Origin: Vicinamibacteraceae bacterium
GTDB taxonomy: Bacteria; Planctomycetota; Phycisphaerae; Phycisphaerales; UBA5793
Direction of reading: 5' to 3'
DNA: 64,000 nucleotides
Assembly (NCBI GenBank): GCA_011525805.1
Contig: WYBR01000062.1
Span: 49,438-113,437, forward strand
The translations under genes and the position numbers were made by a program. Numbering within the stretch: the first letter of the stretch is position 1; the number at the start of each line of letters is the position of its first letter. The notes beneath the pieces were generated by a model, which was not told the origin of the DNA, searched no databases, and saw only the letters and a program-made list of their open reading frames with translations. This document shows positions 50,492 through 61,368 of the stretch, piece by piece.

Positions 50492-51666
50492 GCCGCTCTC
50501 TCCAGTCTGATCAGGGCGTCGTCCCCCAGCGGCGCCGGCGCTTCCAGATCGGCGCGCAGCCGCGCCGTGAACACCGACCCGATTCCGGGTTGCGAAGTGA
50601 CCCTCAGGTGCCCGCCATGGGCCGCCACGATCGCCTTGCAGATGGTCAGCCCCAGCCCCGTCCCCTTCACGTAATCCGAGCCGAGAGCCCCGGAACTGAG
50701 CACGAACGCGTGGCCAAGTTTGCCCAGCATCGAGTCGGAGATGCCGTGGCCCGTGTCCTCCACCTCGATCTCGATCCAGTTGAACTCTTCCTCCACCAGG
50801 GCGCGGGCCCGCAGGCAGATGTGGCCCTCGTGGGTGAACTTCGCGGAGTTGCTCACGAGATTGAGAATCAGGCGGCGAACGGCGTCGGAATCGCCCCGCA
50901 TCATCAGGGGCGACGCGCCGATCTCGAGCCGCAACTCGACCCGCCCGTGCGCGATGAGCGGCCGGATGACGTTGAACGCCTCGTCGCACACGCTGTTGAG
51001 GTGAATCGTGGACCAGTGCCAGGAGGATCGTCCGCTGTTGAGCCTCGCCGCTTCGAGGAGGTTGTTGACGAGTTCGGCCATGCGCGTGACTTCGCTGTGG
51101 ATCGACTTGAGGAAGACGTCCCATTCCGCTGTCTCTTTCGCCTCGGGCGTCAGGAGAAACTCGGTGGTGACGCGGAGAGCGGCCAGCGGCGTGCGCAGTT
51201 CGTGGCCGACGACCGCCAGCACCCGCTCCATCGCGTGCACGACTTCCTGCAGGTGACGCCGCTCGCGCGCGGCGAGTTGCGCCTTGCGGCGCTCGACGGC
51301 GTAGCGGATGCAGCGCGCCAGCACGGCGCCGTTCACCTCGCCCTTGCCGAGGTAGTCCTGCGCGCCGCAGCGCATCGCTTCAAGGGGCAGGCGCTCGTCC
51401 TCCGCGCCGGTCAGCACGACGATGGGAATGTCGCGCGCGGCGCGGGCCACGGTCCGCACGGTGTCGAGACCCGAACTGTCCGGAAGGGTGAGGTCGAGGA
51501 TGACGACGTCGCAGGCCCGCCCGTCGAGCGCTTCCACCGCCCCGGCGGCGGAGGTCACGTGCCAGAGGCGGAAATCCACCTCCGCGTCGCTGAGCATGCG
51601 GCGAAGCAGCCGTTCATACGCCGGATCGTCTTCAACGAGGAGGATGTTCACTCGCCGGTCCCTCAT
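50488..51666 (-). CDS. Receiver-histidine kinase hybrid without a sensor domain
   Basis: A 392-residue protein. The N-terminal receiver has Asp58 (VVILDLTLP); HisKA has His155 in VLAVVGHELRTPL; the HATPase has N-box LILNLVSNSAKF, G1 DTGHGIS and G2 GTGLGLTICKA. No membrane helix or PAS domain is seen, so it is cytosolic and probably receives its signal from another kinase through its receiver. The ATG at 51666 starts the receiver. Coupled to the HDOD gene. Confidence 0.9.
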   Translation of the reverse strand: MRDRRVNILLVEDDPAYERLLRRMLSDAEVDFRLWHVTSAAGAVEALDGRACDVVILDLTLPDSSGLDTVRTVARAARDIPIVVLTGAEDERLPLEAMRCGAQDYLGKGEVNGAVLARCIRYAVERRKAQLAARERRHLQEVVHAMERVLAVVGHELRTPLAALRVTTEFLLTPEAKETAEWDVFLKSIHSEVTRMAELVNNLLEAARLNSGRSSWHWSTIHLNSVCDEAFNVIRPLIAHGRVELRLEIGASPLMMRGDSDAVRRLILNLVSNSAKFTHEGHICLRARALVEEEFNWIEIEVEDTGHGISDSMLGKLGHAFVLSSGALGSDYVKGTGLGLTICKAIVAAHGGHLRVTSQPGIGSVFTARLRADLEAPAPLGDDALIRLERAA

Positions 51667-52062
51667 GGGTGGCGCTCCGCTGCCACGAGTCGCCACAGGA
51701 TTGCTCTGCGTTGAAGCGTCTCCACGGCCGGCTCCCAGTCTCGACGATCATGGTCGATGTGGCGAGGCATGCGCGGGTGTTCGCGAGGCGGCCCGCCCGC
51801 CGCCCCACTGCGTCCAACGGCCCCCGAAGCGCCGCGCTTGTCCGGCGCGGCGCGGCCGGCGTGCGAATCCACGCGCCGGGGAGCGGGCCCGCTGGTTCGT
51901 ATCGGCGCGCCGGGAAACGCACTTCAAGCAGAAACTGCCTATCCGGATAACCTCGCGGACCTTCGACCGGCGGCGCGGCCTCGATCGCGCTCCGGCTCGC
52001 GGCACCCCGTCGCGTACCATTCGCATAGGGCGCCGCGGCGCGGCGAGGCGGAGGTTTCAGTC
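51667..52062. other. Intergenic region without a supported gene
   Basis: About 396 bases between the divergent kinase and anSME genes. GC-rich with several open frames in all directions but none with a start signal or recognisable product. Likely holds the promoters of both genes; I cannot point to a convincing site. Confidence 0.6.
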
Positions 52063-53325
52063 ATGACGCAGCGACCGGCCTTCAGCCTTCCTCAGCAGCC
52101 CGGCGCGACGCACTGCTTCCACGCCATGGTCAAACCCGTCGGGTCGGCGTGCAACCTCAACTGCACCTACTGCTACTACCTCTCCAAGGCCGACCTCCTC
52201 CACCAGCCCCGCCTCCCGCGCATGAGCGATGACACCCTCGAGGAGCACATTCGCCAATACATCGAAGCGCAGAACGGCGACGAAGTGGTCTTCTCCTGGC
52301 AAGGCGGCGAACCGACGCTCCTCGGCCTGGACTTCTTCCGCCGCGTCGTCGAACTCCAGGACCGCCACCGCCGCCCCTTCCAGCGGATCGAGAACGACCT
52401 CCAGACGAACGGCACGCTCCTCGACGACGAGTGGGTTGACTTCCTCAAGGAGCATCGCTTTCTTGTCGGCCTGAGCATCGACGGGCCGGCCGACTTGCAC
52501 GACCGCCATCGCATCACGCGCGGCGGACAGCCGACGCATGCAAAGGTCATGGACGCGATGCAGCGCCTGCGGGCGCGCGGCGTGCCCTTCAACGCCCTGT
52601 GCGTCGTCAACCGCGACAACGCCCGAAAGCCGCGCGAGGTCTATCGCTTTCTCGCGGACGAAGTGCGGCCGGGGGTCATCCAGTTCATCCCCTGCGTTGA
52701 GCCGGCCGACTTCCGCCAGGCGGCCCCGGCGAACTGGCGCGCAGAAGACCTGCCGATCGTCAACTCGCCGCGCGCCCGCCTCGGATCGCCTGATTCGATC
52801 GTCACCGACTGGTCCGTCGATCCGGCCGACTGGGGCACCTTCCTTTGCGAGACCTGGGATGCGTGGATCAAGCGCGACTACGGCCGCGTCCACGTCGACC
52901 ACTTCGAGAGCGCCATCGCGCAGTCCTTGGGGCTGCCGGCCCAGAAGTGCACCACCGCCGAGTTCTGCGGCAAGGCGCTCGCCATTGAGCACAACGGCGA
53001 CGCTTACTGCTGCGATCACTTCGTCTACGACGAGTTCCGCCTCGGCAACATCCACGACACACACTGGGGCGAGATGGCCTACAGCGAGCGGCAGCAGCGC
53101 TTCGGCTACGCCAAGCGCGACACCCTGCCCGCCTATTGCCGGGAGTGCCCGCACCTCGACCTGTGCTGGGGCGAGTGCCCGAAGAACCGCTTCGTCCGCA
53201 CACCCGGGGGCGAACCGGGCCTCAACTACCTCTGCCCCGGCCTCAAGCGCTTCTTCGCCCACGTCCGGCGCGACATGCCCGGCATCATCCGGCGGATCCG
53301 CCAGGATCAGAGGCGAACGACCTGA
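52063..53325 (+). CDS. Anaerobic sulfatase-maturating enzyme (radical SAM)
   Basis: A 420-residue radical SAM enzyme that converts Cys or Ser of sulfatases to formylglycine. CxxxCxxC in GSACNLNCTYCYYLSK binds the first Fe-S cluster; VFSWQGGEPTLLGLDFF is the SAM glycine motif; the C-terminal SPASM region (AYCRECPHLDLCWGECPKNRF) holds further clusters. GGAGG 8 bases before ATG 52063 sets the start. Planctomycetes have many sulfatases, though none is in this window. Confidence 0.92.
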   Translation: MTQRPAFSLPQQPGATHCFHAMVKPVGSACNLNCTYCYYLSKADLLHQPRLPRMSDDTLEEHIRQYIEAQNGDEVVFSWQGGEPTLLGLDFFRRVVELQDRHRRPFQRIENDLQTNGTLLDDEWVDFLKEHRFLVGLSIDGPADLHDRHRITRGGQPTHAKVMDAMQRLRARGVPFNALCVVNRDNARKPREVYRFLADEVRPGVIQFIPCVEPADFRQAAPANWRAEDLPIVNSPRARLGSPDSIVTDWSVDPADWGTFLCETWDAWIKRDYGRVHVDHFESAIAQSLGLPAQKCTTAEFCGKALAIEHNGDAYCCDHFVYDEFRLGNIHDTHWGEMAYSERQQRFGYAKRDTLPAYCRECPHLDLCWGECPKNRFVRTPGGEPGLNYLCPGLKRFFAHVRRDMPGIIRRIRQDQRRTT

Positions 53326-53350
53326 CCGGTCGAACCGCGGCGCGCTCGAC

Positions 53351-53539
53351 TCAAGGCCGCTTGCCTTCGACGGTCAGGCCGGTCTTGCGCGGCCGCTTGG
53401 GCGCAGAGGAAGCGCAGTTCGGACACGCGCCCGAGGCGTCCTTGCGCGGCCAAAGCGGGCGCACGATGAGCCACGCCGCCGCGAGGAACGCCGCGCTCAC
53501 GACGTAGAACTGCCAATCGTCCAGCGGCAGGCCAGCCAT
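53351..53539 (-). CDS. FeoB-associated Cys-rich membrane protein
   Basis: A 62-residue protein. One transmembrane helix (FYVVSAAFLAAAWLIVRPLW) is followed by a short Cys pair (GACPNCASS). The layout and its position after feoB match the FeoB-associated Cys-rich family, though here with only two cysteines. Start ATG 53539 shares a base with the feoB stop. Confidence 0.75.
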   Translation of the reverse strand: MAGLPLDDWQFYVVSAAFLAAAWLIVRPLWPRKDASGACPNCASSAPKRPRKTGLTVEGKRP

Positions 53540-55620
53540 CACGACACCCCCAGCGCGTGCAGGCCCTGATAGGTGATCAACGCCGCGACCCACGCGAGGG
53601 ACGACATGTACGCCAGTTGCAGACCCGCCCACTTCCAACTCCCCGTCTCGCGCCGCGTCACCGCCAGCGTCGGCAGGCACTGCATCGCCAGCACGAAAAA
53701 GACGAGCAGACTGGCGCTTGTCGCGGTGGTGAAGACGGGCGTGCGCTGATCGTCGCGCGTTGCGGCGCGGATGCGGTCGATCATGCCGGGATCTTCGGCC
53801 AGGTCCGCCTCGGCGTCGCCGGTGAGCAGGACCGCCATCGTCGACACGAACACCTCGCGCGCCGCGAAACTCGTCAGCACGCCGATGGTCAGTTGCCAGT
53901 CGTAGCCCAGCGGCGCAAAGAGCGGCTGCGCCACCCGGCCCATGCGTCCGGCGTAACTCTGCCGCGTCGCGTGGCTTGATTCGAGCGCCTTCGCCTGCGC
54001 TGTGAGTTCACTTGCCCGGCGCGCATCGACGGATTCAACCTGCGCTGCCTCCTGCCGCAGCGACACGGCCTCCGGCGGCGCTTCGGCCACCGGATAGGCG
54101 CTCAACCACCACAGCACGATGCAGATCCCCAGAATGATCGTCCCCGCGTTCTTCAGAAAGACCACGCCGCGATCAAACGTCGCCCAGAGGGCCGTGCGCA
54201 GCGCCGGCATCTTGTATGAAGGCAGTTCGAGGACCATCGGACGCGACCGGCCGCGCAGAATCGTCCGCCGCGCGATCAGCGCGCTCACCAGCCCGGCGCC
54301 CGCGCCGAGCAGGTAGCATCCGAAGAACGCCAGACCCGCGAGCCACGGCCGGTCGCGAAAGAGCATGCTGGTGAGCAGAACGTAGACGGGCACGCGCGCC
54401 GAGCAACTCATGAACGGCGCCACGAGGATCGTCGCCAGCCGGTCGTGACGGTCGGGAATCAGTTTCGTGGACATGATCCCGGGAAGGGCGCAGGCGTGGC
54501 TGGAGAGCAGCGGCACGAAAGCCTGCCCCGGCAGGCCGAAGCGGCACATGATCCGGTCCATCACGAACGCCGCCCGCGCGAGGTAGCCCGTGTCCTCCAG
54601 CAGGCTGATGAGAAAAAACAGCAGGCAGATCTGCGGCAGAAAGACCACCGTCGCTCCGACGCCGCTGATGATCCCCTGCGCGATCAGGTCGTTGATCGCG
54701 CCGGCGGGCAGCGCCGCCGCCGTCCACTCCGACATCGCCCCGAAAACCCGCTCGATGATGTCCATCGGGATCGTCGCCATCTGGAAGATGGTGGTGAAGA
54801 GCCCCGCCATCACGCCGGCAAAGATCAGCAGACCCAGGATCGGATGCGTGAACGCCTTGTCGAGGCGCTCGGTGAAGGTGTCGCTCGCCGCGCCGATGGC
54901 GGCGTCGCCTCCGACGCTCTCCGCGACAGCGTGATCCGCCCAGGCTTCGAGCCGGACCGGGTCGGCGGCGATCGCCTTCATGCTCTCCGCGACGGGCGAG
55001 ACGCCTCGCGCCGCCGCGATCGCCTCCGAGTGCTCGATCTCGCGGTTGAGCGCCTGCTTGATCTCGGGGATTCCGGTTCCCTTGCGCGCCACGGTCGAGA
55101 CCACGGGGCAGCCGATGTGCCGGGCGAGTTCCGCGGCGTCGATCGTCAGGCCCTTGCGCTGCGCGAGGTCGGTCATGTTGAGGGCGACGACGGTCGGCAG
55201 GCCGTGCGCCAGCAGTTCGCCCACGAGGAAGAGGTTGCGCGCGAGGTTGGTGGCGTCCACGACGATGAGCACGGCGTCGGGCCGCTGGTAAAGCGCGCTG
55301 CCGAGCATGATGTCGCGGCCCACGCGCGACTCGGGCACTTCGAGCGCGAGGCGATACACGCCAGGCAGGTCGATGATCTCGAAGGAAGCGCCGCCGCGCG
55401 CCTCGGCGGCGCAGTGCCCGACGCGCGCCTCGGCCGTGATGCCTGGAAAGTTCGCGGTCTTGGCGCGCAGGCCGCACAGGCGATTGAAGAGCGTCGTCTT
55501 GCCGGTGTTGGGGTTCCCGAAGAGGGCGATGCGCCGCGCGGCGCCGGCCGCGCTTCGCCGCGCTGCGCCAGGCGCGGCCTGGGCGGCGGCGGTCGCGCTG
55601 TCCGGGCTGAGGCGCGTCAT
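53539..55620 (-). CDS. feoB: Ferrous iron transport protein B
   Basis: A 693-residue iron transporter. G-domain: G1 GNPNTGKTTLFNRL, G3 DLPGVYRL, G4 NMTD; then membrane part with two Gate-like regions (SSHACALPGIMSTKLIP; LTSFAAREVFVSTMAVL) and about 8-10 helices. It takes up ferrous iron using GTP. feoA is one base upstream. Slightly short compared with 770-residue E. coli FeoB. Last residues GLHALGVS. Confidence 0.94.
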   Translation of the reverse strand: MTRLSPDSATAAAQAAPGAARRSAAGAARRIALFGNPNTGKTTLFNRLCGLRAKTANFPGITAEARVGHCAAEARGGASFEIIDLPGVYRLALEVPESRVGRDIMLGSALYQRPDAVLIVVDATNLARNLFLVGELLAHGLPTVVALNMTDLAQRKGLTIDAAELARHIGCPVVSTVARKGTGIPEIKQALNREIEHSEAIAAARGVSPVAESMKAIAADPVRLEAWADHAVAESVGGDAAIGAASDTFTERLDKAFTHPILGLLIFAGVMAGLFTTIFQMATIPMDIIERVFGAMSEWTAAALPAGAINDLIAQGIISGVGATVVFLPQICLLFFLISLLEDTGYLARAAFVMDRIMCRFGLPGQAFVPLLSSHACALPGIMSTKLIPDRHDRLATILVAPFMSCSARVPVYVLLTSMLFRDRPWLAGLAFFGCYLLGAGAGLVSALIARRTILRGRSRPMVLELPSYKMPALRTALWATFDRGVVFLKNAGTIILGICIVLWWLSAYPVAEAPPEAVSLRQEAAQVESVDARRASELTAQAKALESSHATRQSYAGRMGRVAQPLFAPLGYDWQLTIGVLTSFAAREVFVSTMAVLLTGDAEADLAEDPGMIDRIRAATRDDQRTPVFTTATSASLLVFFVLAMQCLPTLAVTRRETGSWKWAGLQLAYMSSLAWVAALITYQGLHALGVS

Positions 55621-55621
55621 G

Positions 55622-55897
55622 CTACGGTCGAATCGACGGCGGCAGCACGAAGATGCGCTGCGCCAGGCTCTTGGACAGGCCGATGCGCGTCGACTTAACC
55701 TGCACGATCCACGGGTCGCCGATCTTGCAGATCCTCAGTTGACACCGGTCCGTCATGCCCATCGCGTTGAGCATGTCGCAGTCTTCGCAGCGCAGGTCCG
55801 CCTTGTAGAAGGTGGCGCACTGGCCACGGCCCAGTTGCGTCAGACTGATGCAGGCCGGTGCATCGGAGGTGTCGGCGTGGGGGACCGAGGCGGTCAT
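55622..55897 (-). CDS. feoA: Ferrous iron transport protein A
   Basis: A 91-residue SH3-like protein. ISLTQLGRGQCATFYKADL, LNAMGMTDRCQLRICKIGDPW and STRIGLSKSLAQRIFVLP are the FeoA core. It has additional cysteines (CEDCD). AAGGAG stands about a dozen bases upstream of the ATG. First gene of the feo operon, just after a Fur-like site. Confidence 0.9.
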   Translation of the reverse strand: MTASVPHADTSDAPACISLTQLGRGQCATFYKADLRCEDCDMLNAMGMTDRCQLRICKIGDPWIVQVKSTRIGLSKSLAQRIFVLPPSIRP

Positions 55898-55922
55898 GGG
55901 GCGATCGACTCCTTCTTGGGCA

Positions 55923-55941
55923 ATTGAGACTCGTTCTCAAT
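55923..55941. promoter_or_regulatory. Fur-like operator before feoA
   Basis: ATTGAGA (55923-55929), five bases, TCTCAAT (55935-55941): a perfect 7-7 palindrome matching the inner arms of Fur boxes (TGAGAATNATTCTCA-like). It is 26 bases upstream of the feoA start, so repression by iron-loaded Fur is likely. Inference from the motif and context. Confidence 0.7.
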
Positions 55942-56086
55942 CGCACCCTATTCATAGGACATTGAGGCAGGCGACTCCAGTCCTGCCTCCCATTCTGACG
56001 CCAAAACCGCCCGCAAACCCGTTCTAACAGGACAGATTTATCGCTTTCAGGGTGTTTTCCCGACCTCTTTGACCCGCCCGGCGCCC

Positions 56087-56611
56087 TCACGCCGACCAGG
56101 CGCCCGCGTAGCCGGTGTCGAACTCGCCCGCCGCCTCCCCGACCGCTTCGTAGAGGCGCTTGGTGATCTGGCGCAGATGGAGCAGGTCGTGGGCCGCCCA
56201 GGAGCCGAGCAGGTCCCCCGCACGGAGCGCGCCGAGGCGCGGGTGCCGCGCCTCCTGAGACCAGTTGAGCGCGCCGAGCGACGCGAGCCACTTCAGATTC
56301 GCCTCCCGCGCCGCGATGAACCGCTCAAGCGCTTCACGCGGCTCCTGCTGCTGATAGCGCCGCGCCTGTGCGGCCCCCTCCGGATCGATCTTCGGCCAGT
56401 CCGCGGCCGGATCGCGCAGCGTCAGTTCCAGTCGCGCGCGGAAGTCTTCGACCTCCTCATCGGCGAGGTGGCAGAGAATCTCGACGATCGACCACGCCCT
56501 GCCATCCGCGCCGCCGCGCCGCCGCAGCGTTGCGTCGTCGAGCGAGCCGACCAGCGTTCGCAGAATGTCGGGAAAGCGCTGGAGCGAAGCGATCAGTGCC
56601 TGAACGTTCAT
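56087..56611 (-). CDS. DinB superfamily metal-binding protein
   Basis: A 174-residue four-helix bundle. The metal-binding His are in EILCHLADEEVEDF and WAAHDLLHLRQITKRLYE, the pattern of DinB/YfiT thiol transferase-like proteins. Substrate unknown; members include thiol-dependent S-transferases. ATG 56611; monocistronic. Confidence 0.82.
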   Translation of the reverse strand: MNVQALIASLQRFPDILRTLVGSLDDATLRRRGGADGRAWSIVEILCHLADEEVEDFRARLELTLRDPAADWPKIDPEGAAQARRYQQQEPREALERFIAAREANLKWLASLGALNWSQEARHPRLGALRAGDLLGSWAAHDLLHLRQITKRLYEAVGEAAGEFDTGYAGAWSA

Positions 56612-57000
56612 GCACGATCCTAGCCGCGACTCGTCCACACTCGATCCACCGCGTCCGCGGCGTGGTGAATCTCGAGCCAAGGGTAATCCCCCAAGTGAGG
56701 CGCACGGCCGCGCGTTGTGCGGATTTCGCATGATGCTCCGTTGCGCGACCGGTCGATAAGAGACGCAGCCGCCCCGCCGCGGCGCCGGCCATGCTCGCCT
56801 TGCGCGGGCCGTGTCTGGCTGGAGGGTTGGAGAAATATCGAGTTCAGCGCCGCCTTTCCGTTGTCGCTGCGCCGACGCCGAAGGTCGCTTCGCGCGATCG
56901 TCGCGGTTCCCGCCCCGTCCGCCGTGAGGGGAGGACGGGTCGGGCTGGGACGTGGGAACCCGCGCTGAACTCCCACACCTGGAGAGAAGGAGATGATCAA
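56612..57000. other. Intergenic region without a supported gene
   Basis: About 390 bases between the divergent DinB gene and the small hypothetical gene. GGAGGAGAA-like purine tracts and several GC-rich open frames are present, none convincing. Probably the leader and promoters of the next gene. Confidence 0.5.
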
Positions 57001-57321
57001 GTGCAGGTTGAATCGAACGAGGCACATCTGAGCACGCCGCTGCGCCGGATCGAGGTGCTCTGCGCGCCGCCGCGAGCCGAGGAGAGCGAGCGGGCGACTT
57101 CCGACACGACGGGCCGCAGCGGCGCCAACGCCGGCGGGCAGCCGGCGCCCGCTCCGAGAGTCATCCATCCGCCGGGCGCGCGCCTCGACGACATCATGCG
57201 CGCCTTCCGCGAGCAGCGCCGCCTGGCGCAGCAGGAGGGCGAGTCCGCAGGCGTTATCGAGACCGTCCTCGCCCGGCGCGGCAAGGGTTCGCTCGCCGCG
57301 GACCTCGCCAGCAAGCAATGA
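57001..57321 (+). CDS. Small hypothetical protein
   Basis: A 106-residue protein starting at GTG 57001, with AAGGAG about 10 bases before it; an in-between ATG opens only a 12-codon frame. The N-terminal half is disordered-looking (Ser, Ala, Pro, Gly); the C-terminal half is helical and charged (LDDIMRAFREQRRLAQQEG, VIETVLARRGKGSLAADLAS). No family recognised. It could be a regulatory or flagellar accessory peptide; there is no direct evidence. Confidence 0.5.
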   Translation: MQVESNEAHLSTPLRRIEVLCAPPRAEESERATSDTTGRSGANAGGQPAPAPRVIHPPGARLDDIMRAFREQRRLAQQEGESAGVIETVLARRGKGSLAADLASKQ

Positions 57322-57478
57322 GAACGCCCGCACGATAGTCTTGCCGGGTTGCCGCCTTCGAGTTCGTGCGCGCTGAGACCCTGCGCCGCCGGAGTCGCAC
57401 CCGGACCATCGGCGGAGCGGCGCAAGTCGGGGCGAATTCCGGGTTCGTCGGCTGGGAGCCGCGTGGCTACAACTCGCC

Positions 57479-58258
57479 ATGACGCCGACCCTCGCCGACC
57501 TCACCCCCGATGCGCGGGCGCAGTTGCGCCGCGAACACACTCCCCAGGCCATAGAGGACCGCCTCAGCGCGGGGATGAAGCACAGTTACCTGCGCGACTT
57601 CATCTACGGCGCCATCGACGGGGCCGTAACGACCTTCGCCGTCGTCGCCGGAGTCGTCGGCGCCCAACTGGCCGTGGGCATCGTCATCATTCTCGGCCTG
57701 GGCAATCTCTTCGCCGACGGGTTCTCCATGGCGATCAGCAACTACCTCGGCACGCGCGCCGAGCACCAGGTCCGCCGCCGCACCCGCCGCACCGAGGAAC
57801 TGCACATCAAGGCCATTCCCGAAGGCGAGCGCGAGGAGATTCGCCAACTCTTCAAGGGCAAAGGCTTCAGCGGCGAGCAACTCGACATGGTCGTGGAGGT
57901 CATCACTTCCGATCCCAAGCGCTGGGTCGACACGATGCTCACCGAGGAGCACGGCCTGCCGCTCGAAGGCGTCTCACCTTGGCGAGCGGGGTGGACGACC
58001 TTCATCGCATTCCTCGTGATCGGCTTCATTCCCTTGCTGCCTTATGTGACAGACCTGCTCGCGCCGGGCGTGCTCGGCGGCGGCGTCTTCGCGTGCAGCG
58101 CGGCCATGACGGGTCTGGCGTTCTTCATCGTCGGCGCCATCAAGGCGCCTTTCGTCGGCGAATCCTGGTGGCGCTCGGGCGTCGAGACGCTCCTCATCGG
58201 CGGCGCCGCGGCGGCGATGGCCTACGGCATCGGCGCGGCGCTGCGCGGATTGGCGTAG
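57479..58258 (+). CDS. VIT/CCC1-family iron or manganese transporter
   Basis: A 259-residue membrane protein. The first helix region (FIYGAIDGAVTTFAVVAGVVGAQL) and ILGLGNLFADGFSMAISNYLGTRAE carry the conserved Asp/Gly/Met residues of the VIT1/CCC1 family, which moves ferrous iron or manganese out of the cytosol. Between helices 2 and 3 is a helical cytosolic segment (EEIRQLFKGKGFSGEQLDMVVEVI) rich in Glu, as in VIT1. It lies 1.6 kb from feoAB. Confidence 0.88.
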   Translation: MTPTLADLTPDARAQLRREHTPQAIEDRLSAGMKHSYLRDFIYGAIDGAVTTFAVVAGVVGAQLAVGIVIILGLGNLFADGFSMAISNYLGTRAEHQVRRRTRRTEELHIKAIPEGEREEIRQLFKGKGFSGEQLDMVVEVITSDPKRWVDTMLTEEHGLPLEGVSPWRAGWTTFIAFLVIGFIPLLPYVTDLLAPGVLGGGVFACSAAMTGLAFFIVGAIKAPFVGESWWRSGVETLLIGGAAAAMAYGIGAALRGLA

Positions 58259-58293
58259 CAACCATCAATCAGTGCATGATCTCGCTGCGCCTC

Positions 58294-61110
<2,817 letters not shown>

Positions 61111-61368
61111 GGCAAACTCCGGCAAACGGGGTGGTCGGTCGGCGGCGCCGGCTTTCGCGGCGCCAGACTAATCTAGCACGGTTCCACCCGCCGTCCAACC
61201 GGCGGTGATTCATGTGTTGAGGAACCGCGCTTGACGCCGCGGAGATTACGGGTGTTCACCCGACGACGCCACTGCAGGCCGACCAGAACGCGCGATCGCC
61301 TACCATGCTCGCGCCGCAACTCCGGCTCCCGCGGCGACCTTGAGTCGAACCCCACCAGCGACCAGACC

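Noticed and set aside
48251..50674. 807-codon plus-strand open frame through the repeat cluster and the HDOD gene
   Set aside because: It runs antisense to a receiver-HDOD gene and through repeats; product looks like low-complexity Arg/Ala sequence.
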